This document shows, one piece after another, positions 1 through 5,872 of a stretch of DNA of 6,317 nucleotides. The notes beneath the pieces were generated by a model. It made no database searches and was not told where the DNA came from. It was given only the letters and a program-made list of their open reading frames with translations. The translations under genes were made by a program, and so were the position numbers. Origin of the DNA: Chloroflexota bacterium (GTDB taxonomy: Bacteria > Chloroflexota > Anaerolineae > Anaerolineales > UBA11858); assembly GCA_030666985.1 (NCBI GenBank), contig DAOUWT010000164.1:1-6317 (forward strand), given 5' to 3'. Every line of letters starts with the position of its first letter. The first letter of the stretch is position 1.

Positions 1-70
1 CAGGAAACAGGGGAACAGGAAATCAGGTAAACAGGAAATCGGGGAACAGGAAATCAGGTAAATAGGGTAT
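1..70. repeat. Degenerate AACAGGAAATC tandem repeat
   Basis: A 22-bp block beginning GGGGAACAGGAAATC occurs perfectly twice, at 10-31 and 41-62, giving a period of 31 bp. Each period is built from shorter related words (ACAGGAAA, AATCAGG, TAAACAGG) of about 7-8 bp. The array starts at the window edge, so its full length is unknown. It lies about 40 bp beyond the stop codon of the toxin gene (stop at 112-114). I see no ORF, hairpin or promoter between 71 and 111. It resembles the short-period repeats in the other gaps of this window, but the sequence of the unit is different. Confidence 0.75.
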
Positions 71-111
71 ACAAGAGTTGGTGATATTCCCCCTCCTCCG
101 CTTTGACGCTG

Positions 112-456
112 TTATTTGACTTTTTTTACCAGATATGCGCTTAAGCGATGTAATAGCCGTCGATGTCGTTTGGGCGAGATGACCCCGATGCTACCACGTA
201 TACTCTGAAGAGATAGCACGGCTAGAAAACCCAGGCGGATAATGGAATCAGCCAGAAGTCCACTGGCAACAAAGTCGTCATCAGACTTGGTGATCCACTC
301 ATCAAAGCCAGTCACTAATTGATGTGTTTGAGTACTAACACCGCAAACCAGCATATCACCATAAGGTGGCAGTTTACGTAACACCACGGCTGGACGATTT
401 TTTACTCGACCATCAGCCTGTGGAAGTGCAGCTAGGATAATATCGCCTTCGTTCAT
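112..456 (-). CDS. Type II toxin, MazF/PemK-like endoribonuclease
   Basis: A 114-residue protein with the features of the MazF/PemK toxin family, whose members usually cut single-stranded mRNA at short sequence motifs. The N-terminal strand GDIILAAL (residues 4-11) is followed by the family's RP-AVVL segment (residues 21-26). A short ST strand follows at residues 41-42. The typical late block ADSIIRLGFLAVL (69-81) precedes a basic C-terminal helix rich in Arg and His (about 96-113). The length is normal for the family and the frame is intact. The ATG at 456-454 overlaps the upstream stop codon as ATGA, so translation is probably coupled to the preceding gene. This order, with the partner first and the MazF-like protein second, is standard for such operons. 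The RNA target cannot be read from the sequence. Family assignment is confident; toxicity is inferred. Confidence 0.88.
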   Translation of the reverse strand: MNEGDIILAALPQADGRVKNRPAVVLRKLPPYGDMLVCGVSTQTHQLVTGFDEWITKSDDDFVASGLLADSIIRLGFLAVLSLQSIRGSIGVISPKRHRRLLHRLSAYLVKKVK

Positions 457-683
457 AGTTTGAACTCTGGATTAGGTTCTTTGATCATATTGGGTGTATA
501 TTCTGGTTCGTCGTCCCCATAAGCGTAGTTCAACCGTTCAGCGGAGGCTTGCAGCCAAACATCTCGCTCGTCGCCCTCTACGGGCAACACGGTAATTATC
601 ACTTTGCTTAGTTTGGGAAGCGGAATCGGCTGAGACAACTTTAAAAGTGTATTGTTTATAACCTGGGCCTCAATTGTCTTCAT
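453..683 (-). CDS. Antitoxin partner of the MazF/PemK-like toxin
   Basis: A 76-residue acidic protein directly upstream of the MazF-like gene, overlapping it by 4 bp (ATGA). The N-terminal half (about residues 1-35) looks like a small beta-rich unit (EAQVINNTLLKL, then VIITVLP), similar in style to short DUF104/AF2212-like antitoxins. I could not place it firmly in that family. The C-terminal half carries a W-x-x-A-S stretch and an acidic, proline-containing tail (YGDDEPEYTP, then KEPNPEF). That would suit an extended segment lying over the toxin's active site, which is the usual mode of MazF antitoxins. The ATG at 683-681 has a GAGGAG ribosome binding site at 698-693. Antitoxin identity rests mainly on position, size and overlap. 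No obvious DNA-binding fold is seen, so autoregulation is uncertain. Confidence 0.75.
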   Translation of the reverse strand: MKTIEAQVINNTLLKLSQPIPLPKLSKVIITVLPVEGDERDVWLQASAERLNYAYGDDEPEYTPNMIKEPNPEFKL

Positions 684-720
684 TGTCTGTTACTCCTCAT
701 TCTCTCATCCAGCACTCATA

Positions 721-763
721 ATAAGTGAGCTTATAACACCATACAAGAACTATTATACTATGG
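721..763 (-). promoter_or_regulatory. Candidate promoter/operator of the toxin-antitoxin operon
   Basis: An AT-rich stretch lies just upstream of the antitoxin gene. On the minus strand a perfect TATAAT occurs at 757-752, a good -10 candidate about 70 bp before the ATG. No convincing TTGACA-like -35 lies 16-18 bp upstream of it. Two small inverted repeats sit here: ATAAG-TGAG-CTTAT (721-734), and CCATA...TATGG (739-743 with 759-763), the latter spanning the -10. They could be operator half-sites for an antitoxin complex, but arms of 5 bp can arise by chance. This is inference from position and base composition. Confidence 0.35.
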
Positions 764-776
764 TCTTTGTTACCGG

Positions 777-825
777 AGTCGGATTTGTCCGACTTTACTT
801 GGCAGAATTTGAATTGATTCAAATT
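777..825. repeat. Two adjacent perfect hairpins
   Basis: The first hairpin has arms AGTCGGA (777-783) and TCCGACT (788-794) with a TTTG loop. The second has arms AATTTGAA (806-813) and TTCAAATT (818-825) with a TTGA loop. A TACCGG word brackets the pair (771-776 and 836-841), as in a small palindromic interspersed element. Neither hairpin has a run of T on either side long enough to call a rho-independent terminator. The pair lies between the methyltransferase stop and the toxin-antitoxin promoter region. Confidence 0.6.
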
Positions 826-848
826 TAGCGAAGCCTACCGGCGGCATT

Positions 849-884
849 CCCTCTCCCCGTGGGAGAGGGTTAGGGTGAGGGCAT
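849..884. repeat. CCCTCTCCC/GGGAGAGGG hairpin repeat
   Basis: Perfect 9-bp arms CCCTCTCCC (849-857) and GGGAGAGGG (861-869) enclose a CGT loop, and TTAGGGTGAGGG follows. I recognise this sequence as a widely dispersed intergenic repeat in many bacterial genomes. It lies about 95 bp beyond the stop of the methyltransferase gene. The stem is strong but no T-tract follows on the minus strand, so it may stop 3' exonucleases or be a parasitic repeat rather than act as an intrinsic terminator. Confidence 0.65.
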
Positions 885-905
885 GACCTGCGCCAAGCGG
901 GTTTT

Positions 906-957
906 CTTTGTGACCCTCAAAGTCTTTCTTTGTGTACTTCATGCCTTTGTGGTGAAT
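906..957 (-). repeat. Degenerate CACAAAG repeat beside a stop codon
   Basis: Read on the minus strand, CACAAAG occurs three times (951-945, 934-928, 912-906), separated by related words such as GCATGAAG and AAAGACTTTGAG. The array begins with TTCACCACAAAG, starting six bases beyond the TAG stop of the methyltransferase (966-964). Similar CACAAAG-rich strings are common intergenic filler in several bacterial phyla. No ORF is supported here. Confidence 0.55.
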
Positions 958-963
958 TCTCGC

Positions 964-2415
964 CTATTCTGCTTTTTTTGCCCTCTCAGCCAGCACATCC
1001 TTGATAACCGCCTCCGCCTCATCCGACAGCGGCGGAACCTCATGTTCGGCCAGGATTTCACGCGCCCGCTCGTTGGCATGGGTGAACATATCCTTGCTGC
1101 CCTTTTCTTTCCAGGTGGTGTAATCATTGCGGTCAATCACCTTGGGCATCCATTGGGCGGTACGGAAATTTTCAAAAGTGTGCCGGTCGGCAATGTATCC
1201 GCCGCCGGGGGTGACGCGCTTGGTGGCGTCTAGGGCCAGGGTGGCCTTATTGACAGGAAGTCCGCCGGCGAAATAGCGCGTCATGCGGATGATCTCGTCG
1301 GCTATCACCAACATCTCCATAGATGAGGTTGAGCCGTATTCAATGTAGGCCACATCATGAGCGAGCGTGGTGCGGGATAGGAAAGCGGTCATAATCGAGA
1401 ATGTGGCTTCTATCCCGGCTTGGGCGTCTACCACTTTGCTATCAGTTGCCCCGGCGTAGCCCCACACGGGGAGGTTGTAATAGTAAGCCAAGGCTGTCCA
1501 GGCCGCCATCCCCAGGCTCCATTCGGGAGCGCCGTAGCTGACGATGGTGGTTTTCATGTCCAGGGCGGCTGTGTTCATCCCGTACAGGAAAGGTGTCCCA
1601 GGGTTCACTAATTGGGAGATGATCAGGCCCAGCAAACATTCCGCGTTGCCCAGGGCGACAGAACCTGCCACCGTGATAGGCCCTCCCCCGCCGGGATTGG
1701 TGGAGGGGATGTAGGCCACGGGGACGCCTTTTTCGGCGCAGAAGATCACTTTTTGGAGCGATTCTTCAATGATGAAGAGGGGTGAGATAGGTTCAGCGTA
1801 TTGCAAAAAGATGGGCTTCTCGCGCAGGATGTCTTCTCCCCCCACTGCGGCTGCAGCAATGCGATAAATGTCCCGCATATCGTGGATGTCTTTGGCGGTG
1901 TAGACGTTGGGCTTGGTCGTGCCGCGCAGCATTCTGATGAAAGAGTGGATGTAGAGATCGTCTGGCGGGACATCTGTCGAATTGCTCATTGACATTACGA
2001 AGTCTATGTTGTCCAGGGCGTCGCTGAGGCGGGCAAAATCTTCCGCGTCTTGGGCGACGGCCCGGCGGCGTTCTCCGCTTTCGATGTCTATAGTGAAAAT
2101 TGTGTCGGAGCCAGTCCCAAAGAAGACTTTGCCCAATTCCAGGGGCATGGTCAGGTTCCCCAGGCGGTCGTGCATGGGGATGCGGGAGGGAGCGCTGGCA
2201 ATGGCGTCGTTGACAATGTGTTCGGGAATTTTGATGCGTCCATCCGACTCCCACGCGCCGGCTTCCAGGAGGAGTTCTCGGCCTTGGGGGTCTTCCATTT
2301 TGACGCCGGTCTCACGCAGAATCTCCAAGGTTGCGCTGTGGAGTTCTCGTATTTGTTCGTCTGAGAGCATGTCGATGGTGGGGTATCTTGTTGGGACAGG
2401 GATTTGCTGAGTCAT
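964..2415 (-). CDS. MttB-family (trimethylamine-type) methyltransferase without pyrrolysine
   Basis: A 483-residue protein of the MttB/trimethylamine methyltransferase family, close to the usual length of about 480-500. Archaeal MttB moves a methyl group from trimethylamine to a corrinoid protein using pyrrolysine, encoded by an in-frame TAG. Here the frame is open throughout, so this belongs to the non-pyrrolysine branch. Characterised members of that branch act on quaternary amines such as glycine betaine. Visible family blocks are GGGGPITVAGSVALGNAE (242-259), GATDSKVVDAQAG (322-334), YIEYGSTSSMEMLV (357-370) and TPGGGYIADRHT (402-413). The protein is cytoplasmic, with no signal peptide. 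The ATG at 2415-2413 has an AGGAGAT site at 2427-2421. No corrinoid protein, corrinoid-activating enzyme or pyrrolysine gene lies nearby, so the methyl acceptor must be elsewhere. Family is sure; substrate is unknown. Confidence 0.9.
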   Translation of the reverse strand: MTQQIPVPTRYPTIDMLSDEQIRELHSATLEILRETGVKMEDPQGRELLLEAGAWESDGRIKIPEHIVNDAIASAPSRIPMHDRLGNLTMPLELGKVFFGTGSDTIFTIDIESGERRRAVAQDAEDFARLSDALDNIDFVMSMSNSTDVPPDDLYIHSFIRMLRGTTKPNVYTAKDIHDMRDIYRIAAAAVGGEDILREKPIFLQYAEPISPLFIIEESLQKVIFCAEKGVPVAYIPSTNPGGGGPITVAGSVALGNAECLLGLIISQLVNPGTPFLYGMNTAALDMKTTIVSYGAPEWSLGMAAWTALAYYYNLPVWGYAGATDSKVVDAQAGIEATFSIMTAFLSRTTLAHDVAYIEYGSTSSMEMLVIADEIIRMTRYFAGGLPVNKATLALDATKRVTPGGGYIADRHTFENFRTAQWMPKVIDRNDYTTWKEKGSKDMFTHANERAREILAEHEVPPLSDEAEAVIKDVLAERAKKAE

Positions 2416-2436
2416 GAATTATCTCCTAAAAAAGTA

Positions 2437-2523
2437 AAAAGTGAAACGTGAAGACGTGAAACGTGAAGAGTAAAACGTGATACGTGAAACGTGGAATCAC
2501 GCATCACGCAACACGCATCACGC
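2437..2523. repeat. Composite heptamer repeat element, copy 1
   Basis: On the plus strand the array runs through ACGTGAA-type words (2441-2492: GTGAAACGTGAAG, GAGTAAAACGTGATACG) and then switches to ATCACGC-type words (2496-2523: ATCACGC, ATCACGC, AACACGC, ATCACGC). Most units are 7 bp. Read on the minus strand it starts inside ppk1: the last sense codon and stop, GCG TGA, are part of a GCGTGAT unit. It ends about 10 bp before the Shine-Dalgarno sequence of the methyltransferase. It therefore fills nearly the whole 102-bp gap, leaving no obvious promoter. A second copy lies inverted at 5776-5871. Confidence 0.8.
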
Positions 2524-4656
2524 TTCTTCGCCATGCCATACCCCCCGATGTTCTATCAGCCAAAGCTGCGAGTTAAGCTCAGGTTCGCCGTCTTTGGGTT
2601 GTACGCGCTCATATTCGCCATTAGGCAACATGCGGCGGGCCTTGACATTGTCTTTGAGGTGGATGTTGAGAATCTCATCACGCAGGGCGGTCTTCAACTG
2701 GGGGTCTTCTACCGGGAAGAGATTTTCGACGCGGCGATTGAGGTTACGCGGCATAAGGTCTGCGCTTCCGGTTATTATCTCTTCGTTGCCGCCGTTGCGG
2801 AAGTAGTAGATGCGGGTATGCTCCAGGAAGCGACCCACTATGGAGGTCACGGTGATGTTATCGCTCACCCCCGGCACTCCTGGCCGCAGACAGCATATCC
2901 CCCGGGGTTGGAGGTCAACCTTCACCCCAGCTTGTGAGGCGCGGTAGAGGGCTTTGATGCATTGCTTGTCCACCAGGGAGTTCATTTTCAGGGCTATATA
3001 GCCGTCGCCATCTTTCTTATGTTGCTCGATTTCACGGTCAATGAGAGCGATAAGCTGCGCCCGCATTTTCCCTGGCGCGACCAGCACTTTGTTGTACTCA
3101 TCATTCAGAGAATAGCCGGTTAAGGCGTTGAATAAATTGGAGAGGTCGGCGCCTATCACGGGGTCACAGGTAAAATAGCCTAAATCGGCGTAGATGCGGG
3201 CGGTCACGTCGTTGTAGTTGCCCGTGCCCATGTGTACGTAGCGTTGGATGCCGTCATGCTCGTGGCGCACCACCAAGCATACCTTGGCGTGTGTCTTAAG
3301 TCCCACCAAGCCATAGATAACGTGTACGCCCGCTTCCTCCAGTGCTCGTGCCCAGACGATATTGTTTTCCTCATCGAAGCGTGCTTTCAATTCCACGAGT
3401 ACGGCTACTTGCTTTCCGTTCTCGCGAGCTTCCATCAAAGCGGCCACGATGGGTGAGTTTGGGCCTACGCGGTACAACGCTTGTTTGATCGCCAGCACAT
3501 TTGGATCTTGTGCCGCTTCGCGGACGAATTTTATCACTGGGTCAAAACTGTCGTAGGGATGGTATAAGAGGATGTTGTGGCGGCGGATGACGGAGAAGAT
3601 GCTTTCTTGGGTTGCCAATTTGGGAGGTACCGAGGGCTGGAATGCTTCGTCCTTCAAATCGGGGCGATTGATGTCCATTAATTCCATGACATTGGCGAGG
3701 GCGATGGGGCCGTCCACTGTGTAGACTTGATAAGGCGCCATGCTGAGGTTGGTGATCAATATCTCACGTACCTGTTCCGACATTGTCTTATCAATCTCTA
3801 GCCGCACTGCTGAGCCGAAGTGACGCATCCTAACGCTTTCCTCGATGGCGACCAGCAGGTCAGAGGCCTCGTCTTCCTCTATCTCTGGATCGGCGTCGCG
3901 GGTGATGCGGAAAGGATAGGCGTCCACAATCTCCACGCCGGGGAAAAGTATGTCCAGATTAGCTCCCACTACTTCTTCCAGCCAGACGAAGTTATTGGAT
4001 ATTGTTTGGACGAGTCCCAGGCTTTGGTATTCATCGGCTGTCTCCTCGCTGGGGATGCGGAGCAGGCGCGGGAATGTGCTAGGCACCTTGAGGCGGGCGA
4101 AGCGCTGGCCGTGTATGGGGTCGTTGATCACGACTGCCAGGTTGATGCTGAGGGTTGAGATGTGTGGAAAGGGGTGTCCGGGGTCAAAGGCCAGGGGCGT
4201 GAGGGCCGGGAAAATCTCTTTCTTGAAGTGCTTGCGCATCAACTTGCATTGCTTACGTTTGAGGTCGTCATAATGAAGTATTTTGATGCCGGCCTGTTCG
4301 AGTTTTGGAACCAAATCATCGTGCCAGCACTCGTATTGCGTGGTCAGGTCGGGCAGCAGGTTTTGGCGGATGGTGGCCAATTGCTCGGCTGGGGTCATGC
4401 CGTCGGCGGGCGTCTTTAGCACTCCGGCTGCCAACTGCCGCCGCAGGCCAGAAACACGCACCATGAAGAACTCATCCAGGTTGTTGGCGACTATGGAGAT
4501 GAATTTGACCCGCTCCAGCAGGGGATGGCTCTTATCCAGAGCTTCCTCCAACACGCGGTGGTTGAACTGGATCCAGCTCAACTCGCGGTTGATGTAGAGG
4601 CTGGGGTCATCCAGAGAAATGCTATCAGGTTTGTTATCTTGTTTATTCTTACCCAT
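2518..4656 (-). CDS. ppk1: Polyphosphate kinase PPK1
   Basis: A 712-residue PPK1, full length for the family (E. coli 688). It reversibly transfers the gamma-phosphate of ATP onto a growing polyphosphate chain through a phospho-histidine. By comparison with the E. coli enzyme the order is N domain (about 1-125, with YINRELSWIQFN at 21-32 and NNLDEFFMVRVSGL at 58-71), head domain (about 126-340) and two phospholipase-D-like catalytic domains. The phosphorylated His is H456 in GLKTHAKV, and a second conserved His lies in YVHMGTGNYND (H475). R396 (LYRVG) and R426 (KARFDEENN) match the metal/phosphate-binding arginines. H613 in FLEHTRIY is the late catalytic His. One oddity is residues 583-584, Gln-Pro in DLQPRGICCLRPG, where most homologues have two hydrophobic residues. 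The ATG at 4656-4654 is preceded by AAGGAAAA (4668-4661). The C-terminal Ala codon and stop come from a repeat unit. Confidence 0.96.
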   Translation of the reverse strand: MGKNKQDNKPDSISLDDPSLYINRELSWIQFNHRVLEEALDKSHPLLERVKFISIVANNLDEFFMVRVSGLRRQLAAGVLKTPADGMTPAEQLATIRQNLLPDLTTQYECWHDDLVPKLEQAGIKILHYDDLKRKQCKLMRKHFKKEIFPALTPLAFDPGHPFPHISTLSINLAVVINDPIHGQRFARLKVPSTFPRLLRIPSEETADEYQSLGLVQTISNNFVWLEEVVGANLDILFPGVEIVDAYPFRITRDADPEIEEDEASDLLVAIEESVRMRHFGSAVRLEIDKTMSEQVREILITNLSMAPYQVYTVDGPIALANVMELMDINRPDLKDEAFQPSVPPKLATQESIFSVIRRHNILLYHPYDSFDPVIKFVREAAQDPNVLAIKQALYRVGPNSPIVAALMEARENGKQVAVLVELKARFDEENNIVWARALEEAGVHVIYGLVGLKTHAKVCLVVRHEHDGIQRYVHMGTGNYNDVTARIYADLGYFTCDPVIGADLSNLFNALTGYSLNDEYNKVLVAPGKMRAQLIALIDREIEQHKKDGDGYIALKMNSLVDKQCIKALYRASQAGVKVDLQPRGICCLRPGVPGVSDNITVTSIVGRFLEHTRIYYFRNGGNEEIITGSADLMPRNLNRRVENLFPVEDPQLKTALRDEILNIHLKDNVKARRMLPNGEYERVQPKDGEPELNSQLWLIEHRGVWHGEEA

Positions 4657-4712
4657 CGGGTTTTCCTTATGGAGGAGGGAGGGCAGGCTTGGGGAGTTGG
4701 GGATTGCTGGGG

Positions 4713-4825
4713 GAGGGGAGAGCCTGTCCCCTCAGCGGGACGCTGCCCCCGGCGCTGGAAACGCATCCCCTAGGTAGTCCCCCCCTCAACGGGCCGCCCC
4801 TCCCCAGCGGGCCGCACCCATCCCC
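4713..4825. repeat. GC-rich intergenic repeats upstream of ppk1
   Basis: This covers the upstream region of ppk1. A 7-bp hairpin has arms GAGGGGA (4713-4719) and TCCCCTC (4727-4733). Three degenerate copies of a CAGCGGGCCGC-plus-C-run motif follow, at 4733-4750, 4787-4805 and 4805-4825. The strand is strongly C-rich on plus and G-rich on minus. I see no convincing sigma-70 promoter or pho-box-like direct repeat here. The ppk1 promoter, if separate, is therefore not identified. Confidence 0.5.
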
Positions 4826-4856
4826 AATCTCCCAGGGCTATTGCATTTAGAAGTAA

Positions 4857-4915
4857 ATTGGAGTCCGCAGGATCTGCCGATCCTGCTCGAGCATTGAAAA
4901 CCAGTGTACTCCAAT
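4857..4915. repeat. Nested inverted repeat between ppk2 and ppk1
   Basis: Outer arms ATTGGAGT (4857-4864) and ACTCCAAT (4908-4915) enclose a perfect inner hairpin, GCAGGATC (4867-4874) and GATCCTGC (4879-4886), with a TGCC loop. It lies immediately after the ppk2 stop in the direction of transcription. No T-run follows on the minus strand, so it is not a textbook terminator. The GCAGGATC...GATCCTGC stem has the look of a REP-type palindromic element. Copy number elsewhere in the genome would decide this. Confidence 0.6.
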
Positions 4916-4945
4916 CTCCAATATCTAATATCTAATCTCTAATTT
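4911..4945 (-). repeat. AGATTAG heptamer array overlapping the ppk2 stop
   Basis: Five consecutive 7-bp units on the plus strand read CCAATCT, CCAATAT, CTAATAT, CTAATCT and CTAATTT. On the minus strand these are AAATTAG, AGATTAG, ATATTAG, ATATTGG and AGATTGG. The first two units encode the last residues and the stop of ppk2 (ATT AGA GAT TAG). The array merges with the right arm of the nested inverted repeat at 4908-4915. Confidence 0.75.
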
Positions 4946-5753
4946 TGCCATATACTTCTGGTACAAAATTTTGCTCGCTCATGGGGGGGCGGACGTAGTT
5001 TGTGTCTTGTTCTGGGCGGGGTTCTAGTTTTTCTAGTTCGGGGGTCAGGTCTTTGTAGGTGAGCAGGTTTAGAATGTGAGCCATGGTGTTGAGGTGGGCG
5101 TGTTCTTGGATTTCGGCGTTGACCACGTACCAGGGGGCTTCGTTAATGTTGGTGTGGGCCATCATGGAGTCTTTGGCTTTGGAGTATTGAACCCAGCGTT
5201 GGCGGGCTTCTCTGTCAATATTGGTAAGTCGCCAGCGTGTTCGGGGGTCTTGCATCCAGCTTTGGAAGCGGCGTTCTTGTTCTTCTGCGCTCACCGAGAG
5301 CCAATATTTCAATAAGAGGAATCCCTCGCGCACTAACATGCGTTCAAATTGGGGACATTCGTTTAGGAAAAGGCGATACTCGTCCTCGGTGCAGAATTCC
5401 ATTACCCACTCGACGCCGGCGCGGTTGTACCAACTGCGGTTGAAGAAGACTATTTCTCCTTTGGCGGGGAAGTGGCTGGTGTAGCGTTGGTAATACCATT
5501 GCCGTTTTTCGCGGTCGCTTGGTACCCCCAATGCCACCGAGCGCACTATACGCGGGTTCAGTCGTTGCGTGATTTGTTTGATGGTGCCACCTTTTCCAGC
5601 GGCGTCGCGTCCCTCGAAAAGGATGATGACTCTCAATCCCTGGTCTTTTACCCAATATTGGAGTTTGACCATTTCGGTTTGGAGTCTGCGTAATTCTTGT
5701 TCATAATGTTCTGGGGTGATTGCGCCATTTTCGTCGTATTCTATATTAGTCAT
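4932..5753 (-). CDS. ppk2: Polyphosphate kinase 2 (PPK2), single domain
   Basis: A 273-residue PPK2-family kinase, usual size for a one-domain member. PPK2 enzymes are P-loop kinases that use polyphosphate to phosphorylate nucleotides, typically NDP to NTP. The direction and nucleotide preference of this one cannot be read directly. The Walker A loop is GRDAAGKGG (48-56, K54). The Walker B-type block FFNRSWYNRAGVEWVMEFC (103-121) has Asn where many class I members have Asp. The preceding VPSDREKRQWYYQRY (77-91) is also typical. The lid region shows EEQERRFQSWMQDP (157-170), RWRL (173-176) and the segment NEAPWYVV (204-211). The ATG at 5753-5751 is supported by AGGAGAA (5764-5758). It is followed by ppk1 275 bp downstream on the same strand, placing polyphosphate synthesis and use side by side. 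The last codons and stop fall in a heptamer repeat. Confidence 0.95.
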   Translation of the reverse strand: MTNIEYDENGAITPEHYEQELRRLQTEMVKLQYWVKDQGLRVIILFEGRDAAGKGGTIKQITQRLNPRIVRSVALGVPSDREKRQWYYQRYTSHFPAKGEIVFFNRSWYNRAGVEWVMEFCTEDEYRLFLNECPQFERMLVREGFLLLKYWLSVSAEEQERRFQSWMQDPRTRWRLTNIDREARQRWVQYSKAKDSMMAHTNINEAPWYVVNAEIQEHAHLNTMAHILNLLTYKDLTPELEKLEPRPEQDTNYVRPPMSEQNFVPEVYGKIRD

Positions 5754-5775
5754 GGCATTCTCCTTGGTTGTTTTG

Positions 5776-5871
5776 TGAAGAGTGAAGCGTGGTGCGTGAT
5801 GCGTGATGCGTGGTGCGTGGACTTACTCATTACGTTTCACGTTTTACGTCTTCACGTTTTACTCTTTACTC
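5776..5871. repeat. Composite heptamer repeat element, copy 2 (inverted)
   Basis: On the plus strand GCGTGGT/GCGTGAT units (about 5786-5820) come first, then a short spacer, then TTCACGTTTTACG-type units (5830-5870). This is the same composition as copy 1 in reverse complement. Shared perfect words include TGCGTGATGCGTGAT (5793-5807, complementary to 2496-2510) and TCACGTTTTACTCTT (5852-5866, complementary to 2466-2480). It occupies the whole gap between the ppk2 remnant, whose stop lies 1-2 bp away, and the ribosome binding site of the intact ppk2. No separate promoter is evident. Confidence 0.8.
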
Positions 5872-5872
5872 A

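Noticed and set aside
849..869. Rho-independent terminator for the methyltransferase gene
   Set aside because: The stem is perfect, but no run of T follows on the minus strand, and the sequence is a known type of dispersed repeat.
883..1233. Plus-strand ORF of 116 codons
   Set aside because: It begins in repeat DNA and runs antisense to the strongly conserved MttB-family gene; its protein shows no recognisable domain.
1793..2254. Minus-strand 153-codon ORF in another frame
   Set aside because: It lies entirely within the methyltransferase gene, is rich in Arg/His/Pro as expected for a shifted frame of GC-rich coding DNA, and has no domain.
964..2415. Pyrrolysine-containing MttB
   Set aside because: The reading frame has no internal TAG; ordinary codons cover the central region where the archaeal enzyme carries pyrrolysine.
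2437..2523. CRISPR array
   Set aside because: Units are only about 7 bp and contiguous; there are no 25-40 bp repeats separated by unique spacers, and no cas gene is present.
2491..2937. Plus-strand 148-codon ORF
   Set aside because: Antisense to the PPK1 C-terminal domain, where the minus-strand protein is clearly conserved.
5445..5447. Loss of the Walker B Asp in PPK2 (Asn in FFNRSWYNR)
   Set aside because: Asn at this position is found in other PPK2 proteins, so it is not evidence of inactivation.
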